A stretch of DNA of 41,829 nucleotides from an uncultured Anaerobiospirillum sp. (GCA_944392765.1 CALXXU010000015.1:1-41829), one strand, 5' to 3'; shown: positions 1 through 9,169, numbered from the stretch's first letter. Numbers and translations: made by a program. Notes: a model not told the origin generated them from the sequence alone.

Positions 1-90
1 CATTCTACCATTATCTCATTAGCTAACGAACCAAATACTTTTAATCCTGTTGGGACTTTTCAAATTTTTCACTAGGCTCTTGGGAAGGGA

Positions 91-390
91 TTAGAAGAAG
101 TTTTGCAGCAGTGCCATGATTACGACCGATGACACAATCGTGACACCTAGACTGAATTTAAAGGACAGGCCCACTGCGCACAGCAGAGCCACTAAAGTCT
201 TAGGGTCGGTCGTCATAAAGGACGGGGCGACTACACTGACCATAACGCAGCATGGACTTGATTCGAGCACGGCGCGCGCCCGTGGGCTCAGCTGGTGCTT
301 GCGCAGCCATAAAAAGCCGCAAATACGCGTAAAGTAGGTGGCGCTAGCCATGCCGATAATGGCAAGCATATCAAGGTAACTTGGTAGCAT
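91..390 (-). CDS. azlD: AzlD-family branched-chain amino acid exporter, small subunit
   Basis: This 99-residue, almost wholly hydrophobic protein matches AzlD, the small partner of AzlC in branched-chain amino acid export across the inner membrane. The N-terminus (MLPSYLDMLAIIGMASATYF) and the following Thr-Arg-Ile-Cys-Gly-Phe run are typical of the family, and three to four membrane segments are visible. The reading frame is open much further upstream, but the extension overlaps azlC in another frame and is hydrophilic. I therefore start at the ATG at 390, which has an AAGGAGGAG ribosome binding site lying inside the last codons of azlC. The stop of azlC and this start are one base apart, so the two are translationally coupled. 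The assignment rests on partner and topology rather than on catalytic residues. Confidence 0.85.
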   Translation of the reverse strand: MLPSYLDMLAIIGMASATYFTRICGFLWLRKHQLSPRARAVLESSPCCVMVSVVAPSFMTTDPKTLVALLCAVGLSFKFSLGVTIVSSVVIMALLQNFF

Positions 391-391
391 C

Positions 392-1237
392 TTAGCGCTC
401 CTCCTTGGTCTCAGAGCAGGTGGCGGTGATGAGCTCGCTGTCAGTGCTTGGTGCAGTGGCGTTGTTTGGTTGAGCGTTGGCGTCTGAGGTCTGAGGCTGG
501 AGCTCGGCTTGGCATTGAGCTTCCTCACGCTTTTCCTTGCACACCTGCTGTACATAGGCGCAAGTAAGGCCTACGACTGCGCCCGCACCTACGGCGTAAA
601 TGCGGTCGATATAGACCGTGGTCAGCGCAGCGGCGATAAAGCTTAAGGCAATGGGCAGATAGCGGCTGTACTGCTCACGCGGACGCATCGCGACGCTCAG
701 GCCAATAAAGGTCGCAGGCAGGGCCATCGCAAAGCCGTAGTTGTTCATGTCACCCAGCTGCGTGCCGATTAAAGCGCCTACACCGCAAGTAATCGACCAC
801 ATCGACCACAGGCTCAAGCCCACGCCCATGTGGTACCAAAAGGAAAAGCCCTTCTTTTCCTGGGCTCTTCTTTGAGCATCTTGAATTGAGAGCGCCCAGC
901 ATTCATCGCACATTACGCAGTAAATAAAAAAGACTCTCAGGCCGCTTTCCTGACGAATATATGGGGCTAAGGACGCACCCATAACGATATGGCGCGAGTT
1001 GATAAGAAAGGTGGTAATGGTGATAAGAAGCACCGGCGGGGTTGCTGACCATAGGCTGACCGCCGCAAACTCACTGCCGCCAGCAAAGTTTAAGGCAGAC
1101 ATGAGGTAAGCCGTCAGGGGCGTTTGGCCCATCTGATGTGCTTGCGTGCCCAAAATCAAGGACAAAGGTATGAAGCCGAGGTAAAGCGGCAGCGCCGAGT
1201 AGAAACCGCGCCGAATCTCGCTGTAGTCGATGGTCAT
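392..1237 (-). CDS. azlC: AzlC-family branched-chain amino acid exporter, large subunit
   Basis: AzlC family permease of 281 residues, the large subunit of the AzlCD exporter, thought to move leucine, isoleucine, valine or analogues out of the cell. After a short cytoplasmic start, the family segment YLGFIPLSLILGTQAHQMG is followed by an alternating series of hydrophobic helices including a GGSEFAAV stretch and INSRHIVMGASL, a hallmark of the family. The last 45 or so residues are a hydrophilic Gln/Ala/Glu-rich tail that ordinary AzlC proteins lack, and the azlD ribosome binding site is embedded in it. No strong Shine-Dalgarno sequence is visible before the ATG at 1237. The gene leads the azlCD pair; no Lrp-type regulator is adjacent. 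Confidence 0.88.
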   Translation of the reverse strand: MTIDYSEIRRGFYSALPLYLGFIPLSLILGTQAHQMGQTPLTAYLMSALNFAGGSEFAAVSLWSATPPVLLITITTFLINSRHIVMGASLAPYIRQESGLRVFFIYCVMCDECWALSIQDAQRRAQEKKGFSFWYHMGVGLSLWSMWSITCGVGALIGTQLGDMNNYGFAMALPATFIGLSVAMRPREQYSRYLPIALSFIAAALTTVYIDRIYAVGAGAVVGLTCAYVQQVCKEKREEAQCQAELQPQTSDANAQPNNATAPSTDSELITATCSETKEER

Positions 1238-1542
1238 AGCAAAAACAGTCAGTACTAAAACAGGAAGTTATGCACTTGTGGTGCACAGAAAAAGCCCATT
1301 GTAGTGATCTTGTAGGGCCATACCGAAGGTACTGCCTCATGACTAAGCAGCTATGCACCGTGTTGGTGCTAAGTTCATGGAACTAAGCAGGGCTTTGCCC
1401 CTGAACTTGGGGGCATGTGCTTGGGGGGCATGCCCCTGTGCTTAGGCCCAGTGGAGAGCGTGTCTTCTGGGCCTGTGCATTAGGGGGGTGTCGTTCCCCA
1501 CACAGGGGCGCGGCGCCGGTGGACGCCCGGTTTGCAGGTGTC
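1238..1542. other. intergenic region with GC-rich palindromes
   Basis: No gene is seen in these 305 bases between azlC and the diguanylate cyclase gene, both on the minus strand. It holds a perfect 12-base palindrome (1425-1436, GGGGCATGCCCC) and a 7-bp hairpin (1445-1451 with 1467-1473, GGCCCAG/CTGGGCC). The hairpin is placed where a terminator of the cyclase gene would be but has no T-run. The azlCD promoter should lie at the left end, but I cannot assign it. Confidence 0.4.
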
Positions 1543-4470
1543 TTAGTTAGGAGGGCTCGCATCGTGGTGGTTGAGCTCATCGGCGATGGCGTGCAGGGAG
1601 TGCTCCATACGCTCGTTCTCATGGGCAAGATGGGTTTTAGCAACTCCCGCTACGCCAATAACGGCGGCGATTTCAGCTGGGGCTAGCTGCTCAAGCTGCG
1701 CCGCTAAGCTTGGCCGTACCTCAGGTTCCTCGGGACTTAAGCTGGGCTTAGTGTGGGGCCTGAGGTGCCCTGGGATGCTGCTTAAGTCGGGGTTGAGGTT
1801 AGGGGTATGGGCGGCCACTTGAGCGTTGCTGTAGAGCGCGATCGCGCCCTTGCAATTGTTCTTGACCCAGTACAGGGCTTGGTCGGCAGCGTGATAAAGC
1901 GCCTCATAGCCACTGGCGTCATCAGGACAAAAGGCAATGCCCACGGAGCTGGTGACATGGTAGGTCTTAGATAATTTCTGGGTTTGCTCGGCCACAATGC
2001 GATGGTAGATCTCACCTAAGGCCACTGCTTGGTCAAAGGTGACGTTTTGCAGCAGCACCGCAAACTCATCGCCGCCCACCCGCGCTACCAGGTCGGTGCT
2101 TCTAAAGGTGTGCGCTAAGCAATGCGCAATCATCTGAATGACCTCATCACCAAAGCTGTGGCCGCAGCTGTCATTGACCTGCTTGAAATTGTCGATGTCG
2201 ATCATCAACAGAGCATGACGCTGATTAGGCTTGTCTTGGAGTACCTTGCGGCTTAATTGCTCCATCGCAATCTTGTTGTAGAGCTTAGTCATCTGATCGC
2301 GCTGGTTTTCTTGGTGCAAGGTGGCAAGTTTGGTCTCGTATTGGTGAATATTGGCGACCTTACCGATGATCTTGATATGGCCAGTACTCTCCTCGGTGTA
2401 GCCGATAGCCGAGCACATATGCCACAAAAACTCGGTACCGTGTAATGGGCGTAAGCGGAATTTGACTGTGCGCCGTTTGTTCGATGAGGCAAGACTCGTG
2501 TCACGTAGCAGTGCCGAGAAGTAGTGCTTGTCGTCGGGGTGGATATTTTCCTTGAGCGGCAGGTTTTGCAGGAAGTGATGCTGCACGCGATCGCCTAGCT
2601 GCACAAAGTTTTGGTAATTGCCAAAGCGCTCAAAGGTATCACTGTTGTAGTCGTACTCAAAAACCAGCTCTTGGCAGGCCTCCGAGAGCAGCGCGCTCTT
2701 ACGAATCCAGCGCTCGGTGCGATCCTTTTCATGCTTCTCAGCGGTGATATCGCTTACCAGGCAGATAAAGAGCGACATCGACCCCAGCTCCCCAATATAG
2801 GACGAGCGCATATCGCACCACACATAATGCTTGGTCTTGCCATTGAGAATGCGATACTCAAAATGAATTGGGGCCGAGGCGTCATGGACCCGCTCGAAGT
2901 TGGCAAAGAAAACGTTGATGTCAGCCGGGTGAATGATCTGAGGCAAGGAGGCATCGGAGGAGATGCGGTCAAACTCCTCAGGCGAGTAGCCGTAGATTTG
3001 GTACATGGCATCGTTGGCCCAAATCACCTTGCGCTGATGGCCGCCACCGATCGAGTGAATCATGACGCCGCAGCCTAACATACTCAGGAGTACCGCCATT
3101 GAGTGCTCGAGGTTGGCAATACCGCGTGCTAAATCAGCGCGGCTTAAGTCTTCATTGTCCGCAAGCCCAAGTGCATGCGTGACTGCGCTGATGCCTGCTT
3201 GCGCAACACGCTCTTCACTTTTAGGCTCAGGTGCTAAACCCACCGCCATATGCGATAAGGCCGCTGCAGCTTGGGCGGCATCAGCCATAGCACTTGGTGC
3301 GGCATCAGCCGCTGCGCTTTGGGTGGCAGTGGCGCTTGGCACGGCTTCAGCTGTGGCGCTTGGTGCGGTTGTGCTGGGGACGGTGCTTGGGGCCGTGCTT
3401 GCGCTTGGTGCGCTTGCTGGCGCCTTGGCTGGGGTAAGTGCTGAGTCTTTAGTGCTGCGTCCGGCCGCACCTACCATCGAGACAAAGCTGCCCATGCCTG
3501 CTTGTTCGATCAGCGCCATCGCTTCACGTTGCACAGCGGCATTGAGTTCAGGGTCAGGACTGCTGTGATAACGATCCCAAGGAATGGGTGAGGAAAAACT
3601 TTGCGGGTAAAAGATGTGCTGCAACGCTTGATTAAGTTGCAGGTAGTGGAGCGAGGCCATCAGCTCTTCGGAGCAATGCTGTGCAAAGTCAGGAGCACTG
3701 CCCTCTGGCTCTAGCGGAGCATCTGGCACCACATGCTCGGCCGTTTCGTAGAAGCTGACAGAGTCGGGGCTGTCAAGGTCAGCACTCAGGTCTGGGCGGT
3801 AGGCAAAATCAGGCTTGAGCTTAGGACTTATGGCGGCGGCATGCTCAGGCTGAGGCGCATTAAAACCTGAGCCTAGTTGCGCCCCGAGATCGGCCCCCAT
3901 GGCTAGTAAATCCTGGCCTGGCCCCATTAAGTTCGGAGCATCTTGAGTATTTGGGGGGGAGGAGAGAGTTTGTCCGGTGCGGGTGTGATGATAGACATTG
4001 GCCCATGGGGCTTCAATGCTGCTTTGGCGGGCACGCTGCTCAGCGCTGGCTTGCGCTGCTTGCGCGGTTAAGGTCTGCACATATCGGGGACTGTCCAGGG
4101 TAAACTCTTGCACCTGCCCCACGCGCGCGTGTTGCTCCGTATTTAAGACATCGTGTTCCTGGCGTAAATGCACCTGAGCACGAGCTAAGGCATGGGCCGA
4201 AGTTGATTGTTTGACCTGCCAGATAAGCTCATCGCGGGTATGAGCATGAGGGGATGGGGTGGGCTCTGAGCTGGACGGGTGCTTGGAGCTAGTTGGTGGA
4301 GTTTGGTCAGACGCCTGAGCACTTGGTGTAGCAACGTGATCGTCTGATGTATTGGCGGCTACTGATGTGGCGCGCTCAGTAGTTTGTTGCGGTGGGGCGG
4401 CAGTGCGGTTCAAGCCTAAGCTATCAGTGCTGCCTGTGCCCGGCTTAGCATTTTTCTCATATGTGGTCAT
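1543..4470 (-). CDS. soluble PAS-PAS-GGDEF diguanylate cyclase with long disordered N-terminus
   Basis: Diguanylate cyclase of 975 residues that should make cyclic di-GMP from two GTP. A GGDEF domain spans about 720-890 with an intact active site (RVGGDEFAVL near 798-806) and the upstream family segment LMIDIDNFKQVNDSCGH. Before it are a clear PAS domain (about 455-550, with WANDAMYQIYGYSPEEF) and a second PAS/PAC-like unit (about 590-705). The first 440 residues are low complexity: a Ser/Thr/Pro/Gln-rich start and an Ala/Ser/Pro tract around 345-410. No membrane segment or signal peptide is seen, so a cytoplasmic sensor is likely. There is no EAL domain. An RxxD product-inhibition site was not identified with certainty. 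A run of seven C (plus strand G, 3953-3959) lies in the disordered part. It is transcribed alone, 193 bases after its upstream neighbour. Confidence 0.9.
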   Translation of the reverse strand: MTTYEKNAKPGTGSTDSLGLNRTAAPPQQTTERATSVAANTSDDHVATPSAQASDQTPPTSSKHPSSSEPTPSPHAHTRDELIWQVKQSTSAHALARAQVHLRQEHDVLNTEQHARVGQVQEFTLDSPRYVQTLTAQAAQASAEQRARQSSIEAPWANVYHHTRTGQTLSSPPNTQDAPNLMGPGQDLLAMGADLGAQLGSGFNAPQPEHAAAISPKLKPDFAYRPDLSADLDSPDSVSFYETAEHVVPDAPLEPEGSAPDFAQHCSEELMASLHYLQLNQALQHIFYPQSFSSPIPWDRYHSSPDPELNAAVQREAMALIEQAGMGSFVSMVGAAGRSTKDSALTPAKAPASAPSASTAPSTVPSTTAPSATAEAVPSATATQSAAADAAPSAMADAAQAAAALSHMAVGLAPEPKSEERVAQAGISAVTHALGLADNEDLSRADLARGIANLEHSMAVLLSMLGCGVMIHSIGGGHQRKVIWANDAMYQIYGYSPEEFDRISSDASLPQIIHPADINVFFANFERVHDASAPIHFEYRILNGKTKHYVWCDMRSSYIGELGSMSLFICLVSDITAEKHEKDRTERWIRKSALLSEACQELVFEYDYNSDTFERFGNYQNFVQLGDRVQHHFLQNLPLKENIHPDDKHYFSALLRDTSLASSNKRRTVKFRLRPLHGTEFLWHMCSAIGYTEESTGHIKIIGKVANIHQYETKLATLHQENQRDQMTKLYNKIAMEQLSRKVLQDKPNQRHALLMIDIDNFKQVNDSCGHSFGDEVIQMIAHCLAHTFRSTDLVARVGGDEFAVLLQNVTFDQAVALGEIYHRIVAEQTQKLSKTYHVTSSVGIAFCPDDASGYEALYHAADQALYWVKNNCKGAIALYSNAQVAAHTPNLNPDLSSIPGHLRPHTKPSLSPEEPEVRPSLAAQLEQLAPAEIAAVIGVAGVAKTHLAHENERMEHSLHAIADELNHHDASPPN

Positions 4471-4663
4471 GGACCCAACTCCTAGCAGCTCCAGCTTCCC
4501 AGCTCAGGCTGCGCAAAGTAATTTCTTCCAGCCGCGATTGTAGCGGCTAATCCTAAGAATGTGCAACAAAGCCGAGCATTTTGTAGGTGGGGACTTCCGG
4601 ATTAACTTTGCTGGTGCAAAATAATCACACCTTTAGCACAGAGCGGGCCCATTTTATCTGGGC

Positions 4664-5653
4664 TTAAGCGTGCGTTTGTAACTTGTGCCACAACTCATGC
4701 TCGCGCGCGCTTTCACTATCATCGACGCTGAGTTTTTGGATTGCGCTAGGATCAAATTCTTTGAGCAGCGCTACCGCGTCACTTAATTCTGCCACTGTCA
4801 GCTCGGAGTCGTAGCGGAAGTTTTTAGGGAAGTGGGCGCATAAGAGCATCATGAGTGCGGCACAGATCGTAATTGCACCTTGATCTTTACGTCCTTGGTA
4901 ATGGCTGACCGTGTGCACCGTGGTCTTGATCTGGTCATGGTCGGGCAAGAAGAAGTTGCCGTCGCTAAAGCTCAAGTCAACCGCGCGCTCCCCCGGGCGT
5001 AAATAGCGCTGGTAGAGGTCACGGGCGTAGTCTTCAATGCCTTGCCCCAGCGGTACGTTCAATAAGAGCTTCCAACCAGGAGCAATGGCGCGTTGCGCTA
5101 AGTCCTCGTGGGTCTCATTGAGATAGACCATAAAGCGCGCGCATAGCAAGGCAGCTGCTTCGTAGTCGGCGCCTGCGATCGTGCCCATGAGGCTCTGGGT
5201 CACCGGTAAGAACTTCTCTTCGATCACGTCGTAGCAATCAAAGCAATCATCGGCGGCATGAGCTAAGAGCTTGAGGTTTTGCGCCGGGGCGGGCGCGTCG
5301 AGCTTGCTTAAGAGTGCTTGCAAGGCCGCAAGATTGAGGCAGTAGCGCGTTTCAATCCTGATCTTGCTCTCAGCGGTTTGCTCCTTGGGTTTGACCTCAA
5401 AGTCGCGCGCGCTAAAGATGTGCTTGGCCTCTAAGGCGTGATAAGCCCTGTGAAAGTCGGTCAGCGTAATCCCTAAGTGCTGCGCTAATTGAAAGTCATG
5501 CTTGAGGGGGCAATAGCTGTAAGCCTCAGGCGTACCGGCGCGCGTGTGCCAGTAGAGCAGCAGGCTCATCACTTGCGGGGCTAAGGGGTGGATCTTGGTG
5601 AGGACGGATAATTGGGGATAGTACGGGACGCGCACCAAACCATTGCGGGCCAT
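4664..5653 (-). CDS. unknown protein with possible winged-helix N-terminus
   Basis: I do not recognise this 329-residue protein. Residues about 10-85 (hydrophobic helix, then QLAQHLGITLTDFHRAYHAL and EAKHIF) have the spacing of a winged helix-turn-helix, as in GntR-type or plasmid/phage replication proteins. DNA binding is therefore possible but unproved. The rest is mostly helical, with a Cys/Asp patch (DDCFDCYD, about 195) and no enzyme motif I can name. The ATG at 5653 has a good GGAG site 7 bases upstream. The gene follows asnB on the same strand, but a strong terminator hairpin at 5675-5701 separates them, so it probably has its own promoter or depends on read-through. Confidence 0.7.
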   Translation of the reverse strand: MARNGLVRVPYYPQLSVLTKIHPLAPQVMSLLLYWHTRAGTPEAYSYCPLKHDFQLAQHLGITLTDFHRAYHALEAKHIFSARDFEVKPKEQTAESKIRIETRYCLNLAALQALLSKLDAPAPAQNLKLLAHAADDCFDCYDVIEEKFLPVTQSLMGTIAGADYEAAALLCARFMVYLNETHEDLAQRAIAPGWKLLLNVPLGQGIEDYARDLYQRYLRPGERAVDLSFSDGNFFLPDHDQIKTTVHTVSHYQGRKDQGAITICAALMMLLCAHFPKNFRYDSELTVAELSDAVALLKEFDPSAIQKLSVDDSESAREHELWHKLQTHA

Positions 5654-5674
5654 GTTATCTCCAGGAAAAATGAC

Positions 5675-5701
5675 AAAGCCACTGCCGAGGGCAGTGGCTT
5701 T
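5675..5701 (-). terminator. intrinsic terminator of asnB
   Basis: A perfect 9-bp stem (5678-5686 with 5690-5698, GCCACTGCC/GGCAGTGGC) closes on a 3-base loop and is extended by three A-T pairs. Read on the minus strand it is followed by TTTGTCATTTTT. It lies 95 bases past the asnB stop and just before the start of the next gene. Confidence 0.8.
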
Positions 5702-5795
5702 AGCGAACCACGCTGGGGGCGCGGTCTATGGGAACAATGACGTCGGCACGATCCTAGGGATTAGTCCCTAGAAAGCGGCCAGATATTAATGCTGC

Positions 5796-7490
5796 TTAGA
5801 GCTTGTGGCCCATTTCGTAAGCATCAGCGTGGACGTCGGTAACGGCACGGCCCGATGGATCGGCCATGTTCTTGAATTTCTCGTCCCAAGCAATGGCGGT
5901 CTCAGTGGAGCAAGCAACCGACTTGCCGTATGGAACGGTCTTAACGGCCGATGGCAGCTTGAACAGCTCCTCGAAGATCTCGCGGTAGAGGTAGGCTTCC
6001 TTGGTTACTGGGGTGTTAACTGGGAAGCGGTCAGCGCGCTCGGCGAACTTGCGATCGGAAACGTGCTCTTCGGCGTAATCGCGTAAAGCGTCAATCCAGC
6101 CGTAGCCGACGCCATCAGAGAACTGCTCCTTTTGACGCCACAGTACTTCCTCTGGGAGCATGCCGTCAAAGGCCTCACGTAAGACCTTCTTCTCGATCGT
6201 CTTGCCTGGGCACATCTTGTCTTGTGGGTTGATGTGCATGGCCACGTCTAAGAACTTCTTGTCTAAGAATGGGACACGACCCTCAACACCCCAAGCCATT
6301 AAGGACTTGTTGGCACGTAAGCAGTCATAGAGGTGTAACTGCGATAACTTGCGTACCAGCTCCTCATGGAACTCCTGGGCATTTGGTGCCTTGTGGAAGT
6401 AGAGGTAGCCGCCGAAGATCTCGTCCGAGCCCTCGCCTGAGAGCACCATCTTGATACCCATTGCCTTGATGTAACGGGCCATTAAGTACATTGGTGTGGA
6501 AGCGCGGATCGTGGTGACGTCGTAGGTCTCAATGTGATAGATGACATCACGCAGCGCATCCAAGCCCTCTTGGATGGTGTAGTGGATCTCGTGGTGCACG
6601 GTGCCTAAGTAGTCGGCAACGACACGAGCCTTCTTTAAATCTGGGGCATCCTTTAAGCCGATAGCAAAGGAGTGCAGACGTGGGTACCAAGCCTCAGTCT
6701 TGCCGTCATCCTCAACGCGGCGCTCCGAATAGAGCTTAGCGATAGCCGAAATAACCGAGCTATCAAGACCACCTGAGAGCAGGACACCGTAAGGTACGTC
6801 GCACATCAGCTGACGCTTGACGCTATCCATTAAGGCTTCCTTTAAAGCTGGAATGGAAGTGGTGTTGTCCTTGACGTTGTCATACTCCATCCAATCGCGC
6901 TGATAGTAGCGGTGGAACTCGAGGTCTTGCTTGGAGTACAGATAATGTCCTGGAGGGAACTCCTTGACGGTATCGCATACTGGGGTTAAGGCCTTCATCT
7001 CGGAGGCAACGTAGAAGCGACCGGCGTTATCGGTGCCGATATACATTGGGACGATACCCATGTGGTCGCGGGCTAAGAAATAGCTGTCGTCGTTGGCATC
7101 GTAGATGGCAAAGGCAAAGTCGCCCACTAAGCGGTCACAGAAGACCTCGCCCGTGCGCTTAAACTCTTGGTACAGCGGCAAAATGACTTCGCAGTCGGAG
7201 CCAGTTGAGAACTCGTAAGGCTCCTTTAACTCGCTCTTGAGCTGAACGTGATTGTAGATCTCACCATTGGCAGCTAAGACTTGAGTCTTGTCAGCATTGT
7301 ACAGAGGCTGAGCACCATTACCTGGATCGACAATGGATAAGCGCTCGTGCACGACAATGGCGTGCTCGCCTTGGTAAATACCTTCCCAATCAGGGCCGCG
7401 GTGCAATTGCAGACGCGACAGCTCCAGCGCCTTGTTGCGCAGAGCCTGTGGGTTCTCTTTAATATCGAAGATGCCAAAAATAGAACACAT
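5796..7490 (-). CDS. asnB: asparagine synthetase B (glutamine-hydrolysing)
   Basis: Class II asparagine synthetase of 564 residues, close to the 554 of the E. coli enzyme. It converts aspartate, glutamine and ATP to asparagine in the cytoplasm. The N-terminal glutaminase begins MCSIFGIFD, so Cys2 is exposed as the nucleophile after loss of Met1. It continues through the family segments LQLHRGPDWEG, HERLSIVDP and AANGEIYNH. The synthetase domain has the pyrophosphate loop VLLSGGLDSS near 233-242 and the segment LSGEGSDEIFGGY. No residue expected to be essential is missing. The gene stands alone between a weakly conserved leader and the terminator at 5675-5701. No strong ribosome binding site precedes the ATG at 7490. 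Confidence 0.97.
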   Translation of the reverse strand: MCSIFGIFDIKENPQALRNKALELSRLQLHRGPDWEGIYQGEHAIVVHERLSIVDPGNGAQPLYNADKTQVLAANGEIYNHVQLKSELKEPYEFSTGSDCEVILPLYQEFKRTGEVFCDRLVGDFAFAIYDANDDSYFLARDHMGIVPMYIGTDNAGRFYVASEMKALTPVCDTVKEFPPGHYLYSKQDLEFHRYYQRDWMEYDNVKDNTTSIPALKEALMDSVKRQLMCDVPYGVLLSGGLDSSVISAIAKLYSERRVEDDGKTEAWYPRLHSFAIGLKDAPDLKKARVVADYLGTVHHEIHYTIQEGLDALRDVIYHIETYDVTTIRASTPMYLMARYIKAMGIKMVLSGEGSDEIFGGYLYFHKAPNAQEFHEELVRKLSQLHLYDCLRANKSLMAWGVEGRVPFLDKKFLDVAMHINPQDKMCPGKTIEKKVLREAFDGMLPEEVLWRQKEQFSDGVGYGWIDALRDYAEEHVSDRKFAERADRFPVNTPVTKEAYLYREIFEELFKLPSAVKTVPYGKSVACSTETAIAWDEKFKNMADPSGRAVTDVHADAYEMGHKL

Positions 7491-7717
7491 GAGTTATCAA
7501 GATTCCACAATCAATGCCGGAACCCGGCCCGCTTAAGGTCAAGCTGGTACAGTTGGAACTAGTCTTAACTGTAAGCCCGCCTCAGCTTTAAAATGAATGG
7601 TGCGCTCAGGTCAGACCAAAGCGCGGCGGCTTCATTGTAGCCCAAGTGCCCATAAGGGGCAATTTAGGGCCAAAGCCATAGTGCGTGCGCTTGCACCTAA
7701 AGGGTGCACAGCCAAGC

Positions 7718-8023
7718 TTAGTACTTGCCCAAGGAGCGCAGGTACTCCACTACTTGAGCGGTGTTGTCCTCTAACTTGGTCACCGCCTGAGAGGCGGCCG
7801 TAAAGCGCTCATCTTGGTGATATTCCAAGGTGTCGAGCATGTCATGGAGCTCGCCTAAGGAATTATCAATCTGCATTAAGACCTGCTTTAAGGTCTTAAC
7901 GCGCACTTCCAAGAACTTAGGATCGGCTTGCGCTTCACTTTCACGCCCCGCTAAGAGCTTAGTCAAGGTATCATTAAGGGTGTTCACCCCCGCGATAATC
8001 TGATCCAGATCAAAAGGGTACAT
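7718..8023 (-). CDS. small helical hypothetical protein
   Basis: Protein of 101 residues with heptad-like spacing of Leu/Val/Ile through most of its length (for example VKTLKQVLMQIDNSLGELHD, about 42-61), so it is probably a helical bundle or coiled coil. No signal peptide, membrane helix or known motif is seen. The ATG at 8023 is preceded by a strong GAGGAGA site. It is divergent from the AAA-ATPase-like gene that starts 39 bases away, so both promoters must fit within that gap or overlap the coding regions. Real gene status rests on the ribosome binding site, codon use and well-formed composition. Confidence 0.65.
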   Translation of the reverse strand: MYPFDLDQIIAGVNTLNDTLTKLLAGRESEAQADPKFLEVRVKTLKQVLMQIDNSLGELHDMLDTLEYHQDERFTAASQAVTKLEDNTAQVVEYLRSLGKY

Positions 8024-8061
8024 CGTCTCTCCTCAGGACACTAACAACAGGGAGGCATTAT

Positions 8062-8913
8062 ATGCTAAAGCGTTTGCCTATCGGCTTGAGCTCATGGGCG
8101 CAAATTAGAAGAGAAGAGCTCTTCTTTTGCGATAAGACCGATCAACTGCCCCAATTAGTCCAGCATTTCCCGCGCGCCTTTCTCTCGGCACCTCGGCGCA
8201 GCGGCAAAACTTTATTGTGTTCGCAGCTTGCCGAGCTGTACCGCACGGGCACGGAGCTGTTTCAAGACACCAAGGTTGAGTTTCGCTGGCCGCAAAGTGA
8301 TCAAGCTGCGGTCGTGAGCCTTAAGTTCAGCACTGTGCCTGCTACGCAAAGTTTTGAGGCCAATCTGTGCGTGCGTCTTGCTACCGCCTTTATCCTGGCA
8401 GGCTTAGTGGAGAGTACGGCGGCGCTCGAGCAAGAAAATTTAGTGGGCCTGATGGCGCAGCTTGAGCTTCTAACCCAAGACCAAGAGCTTGTAGTCTTGA
8501 TTGACGAGTGGGACAAGCCGCTATCAGCTAACACTGATCCTGCCATCGTGGCCACCTTGAATGCCTTTTACGCGTGGCTTAGCAGCCTTGATAATATCAA
8601 GTTCCTTTTCATCACCGGCATCATGCACTATCGCGAGACTGAGGTCTTCTTAGGCCCAGATCTGCGTGATCTCGGACAGGAGCCCTGTGCGCCTGCCCTC
8701 TTAGAGCTCAGCTTAGACGAAGTAAGTGAAATCTACGACGATTACCTGGAGCAAGCAACGCAGCGCCTTAACACCAGCCGTGAGGTGCTCTTAGCTCAGA
8801 TTAAGCAGCACTACGGGCAAAACGGAGCTTATAGCCCATGGGTCTTGAACCAGTTCTTTGAGCCCCTGACGCTGCCCGGCGAGCTCAAACCCCAATGGGT
8901 CAAATTTCGTTAG
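8062..8913 (+). CDS. AAA-ATPase-like protein, truncated
   Basis: N-terminal half of the AAA-ATPase-like family (usually linked to a PD-(D/E)XK nuclease-like C-terminal domain and about 500-580 residues long). It has the typical opening LPIGLSSWAQIRREELFFCD and DKT, a Walker A motif in SAPRRSGKTLL (about 42-52), a Walker B motif in VVLIDEWDKP (about 145-154) and the following SLDNIKFLFITGI segment. The protein stops at 283 residues, just after the ATPase core, and nothing resembling the nuclease-like half follows before the repeat array at 9063. The gene has a good GGGAGG ribosome binding site. Either it is a decayed remnant that is still open, or a short form. Members of this family are often multicopy and of uncertain, possibly defence or selfish, function. 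Confidence 0.75.
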   Translation: MLKRLPIGLSSWAQIRREELFFCDKTDQLPQLVQHFPRAFLSAPRRSGKTLLCSQLAELYRTGTELFQDTKVEFRWPQSDQAAVVSLKFSTVPATQSFEANLCVRLATAFILAGLVESTAALEQENLVGLMAQLELLTQDQELVVLIDEWDKPLSANTDPAIVATLNAFYAWLSSLDNIKFLFITGIMHYRETEVFLGPDLRDLGQEPCAPALLELSLDEVSEIYDDYLEQATQRLNTSREVLLAQIKQHYGQNGAYSPWVLNQFFEPLTLPGELKPQWVKFR

Positions 8914-9062
8914 CAGCTTAACGCCCTGAAGCTAGAGCTTGGCCTGGCGCGCCCTGAGCAAGAGGCAGCTAGTAGAGCTCAGAAAAGCGGGCGGGCCGGA
9001 AAAGTGCGTCCCGTCGCGGGCACTCGGGGCTGCCAGGGCGGCTATCCCAAGAGCTGCCGGGC

Positions 9063-9169
9063 TACCACGAGCGGCTGGGGTCCACGTGCGGCCTGGGTAC
9101 CACGAGCGGCTGGGGTACCACGTGCGGATGGGGTACCACGAGCGGCCAGTAGCTACGAGCGGTCGGCCG
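9063..9169. repeat. GC-rich tandem repeat, about 18-bp unit, 5-6 imperfect copies
   Basis: Units starting at 9063, 9081, 9098, 9116 and 9134 follow the pattern TACCACGAGCGGCTGGGG, with GAG/GTG and CTG/ATG variation and one copy a base short. A sixth, worn copy lies at about 9153-9169. The array lies between the truncated AAA gene and the AraC gene on the opposite strand, and its right end overlaps the AraC stop codon (9153-9155). Confidence 0.85.

Noticed and set aside
91-555. A 154-residue version of AzlD starting at 555
   Set aside because: The first 55 residues overlap azlC in another frame, are low complexity, and the ribosome binding site supports the start at 390.
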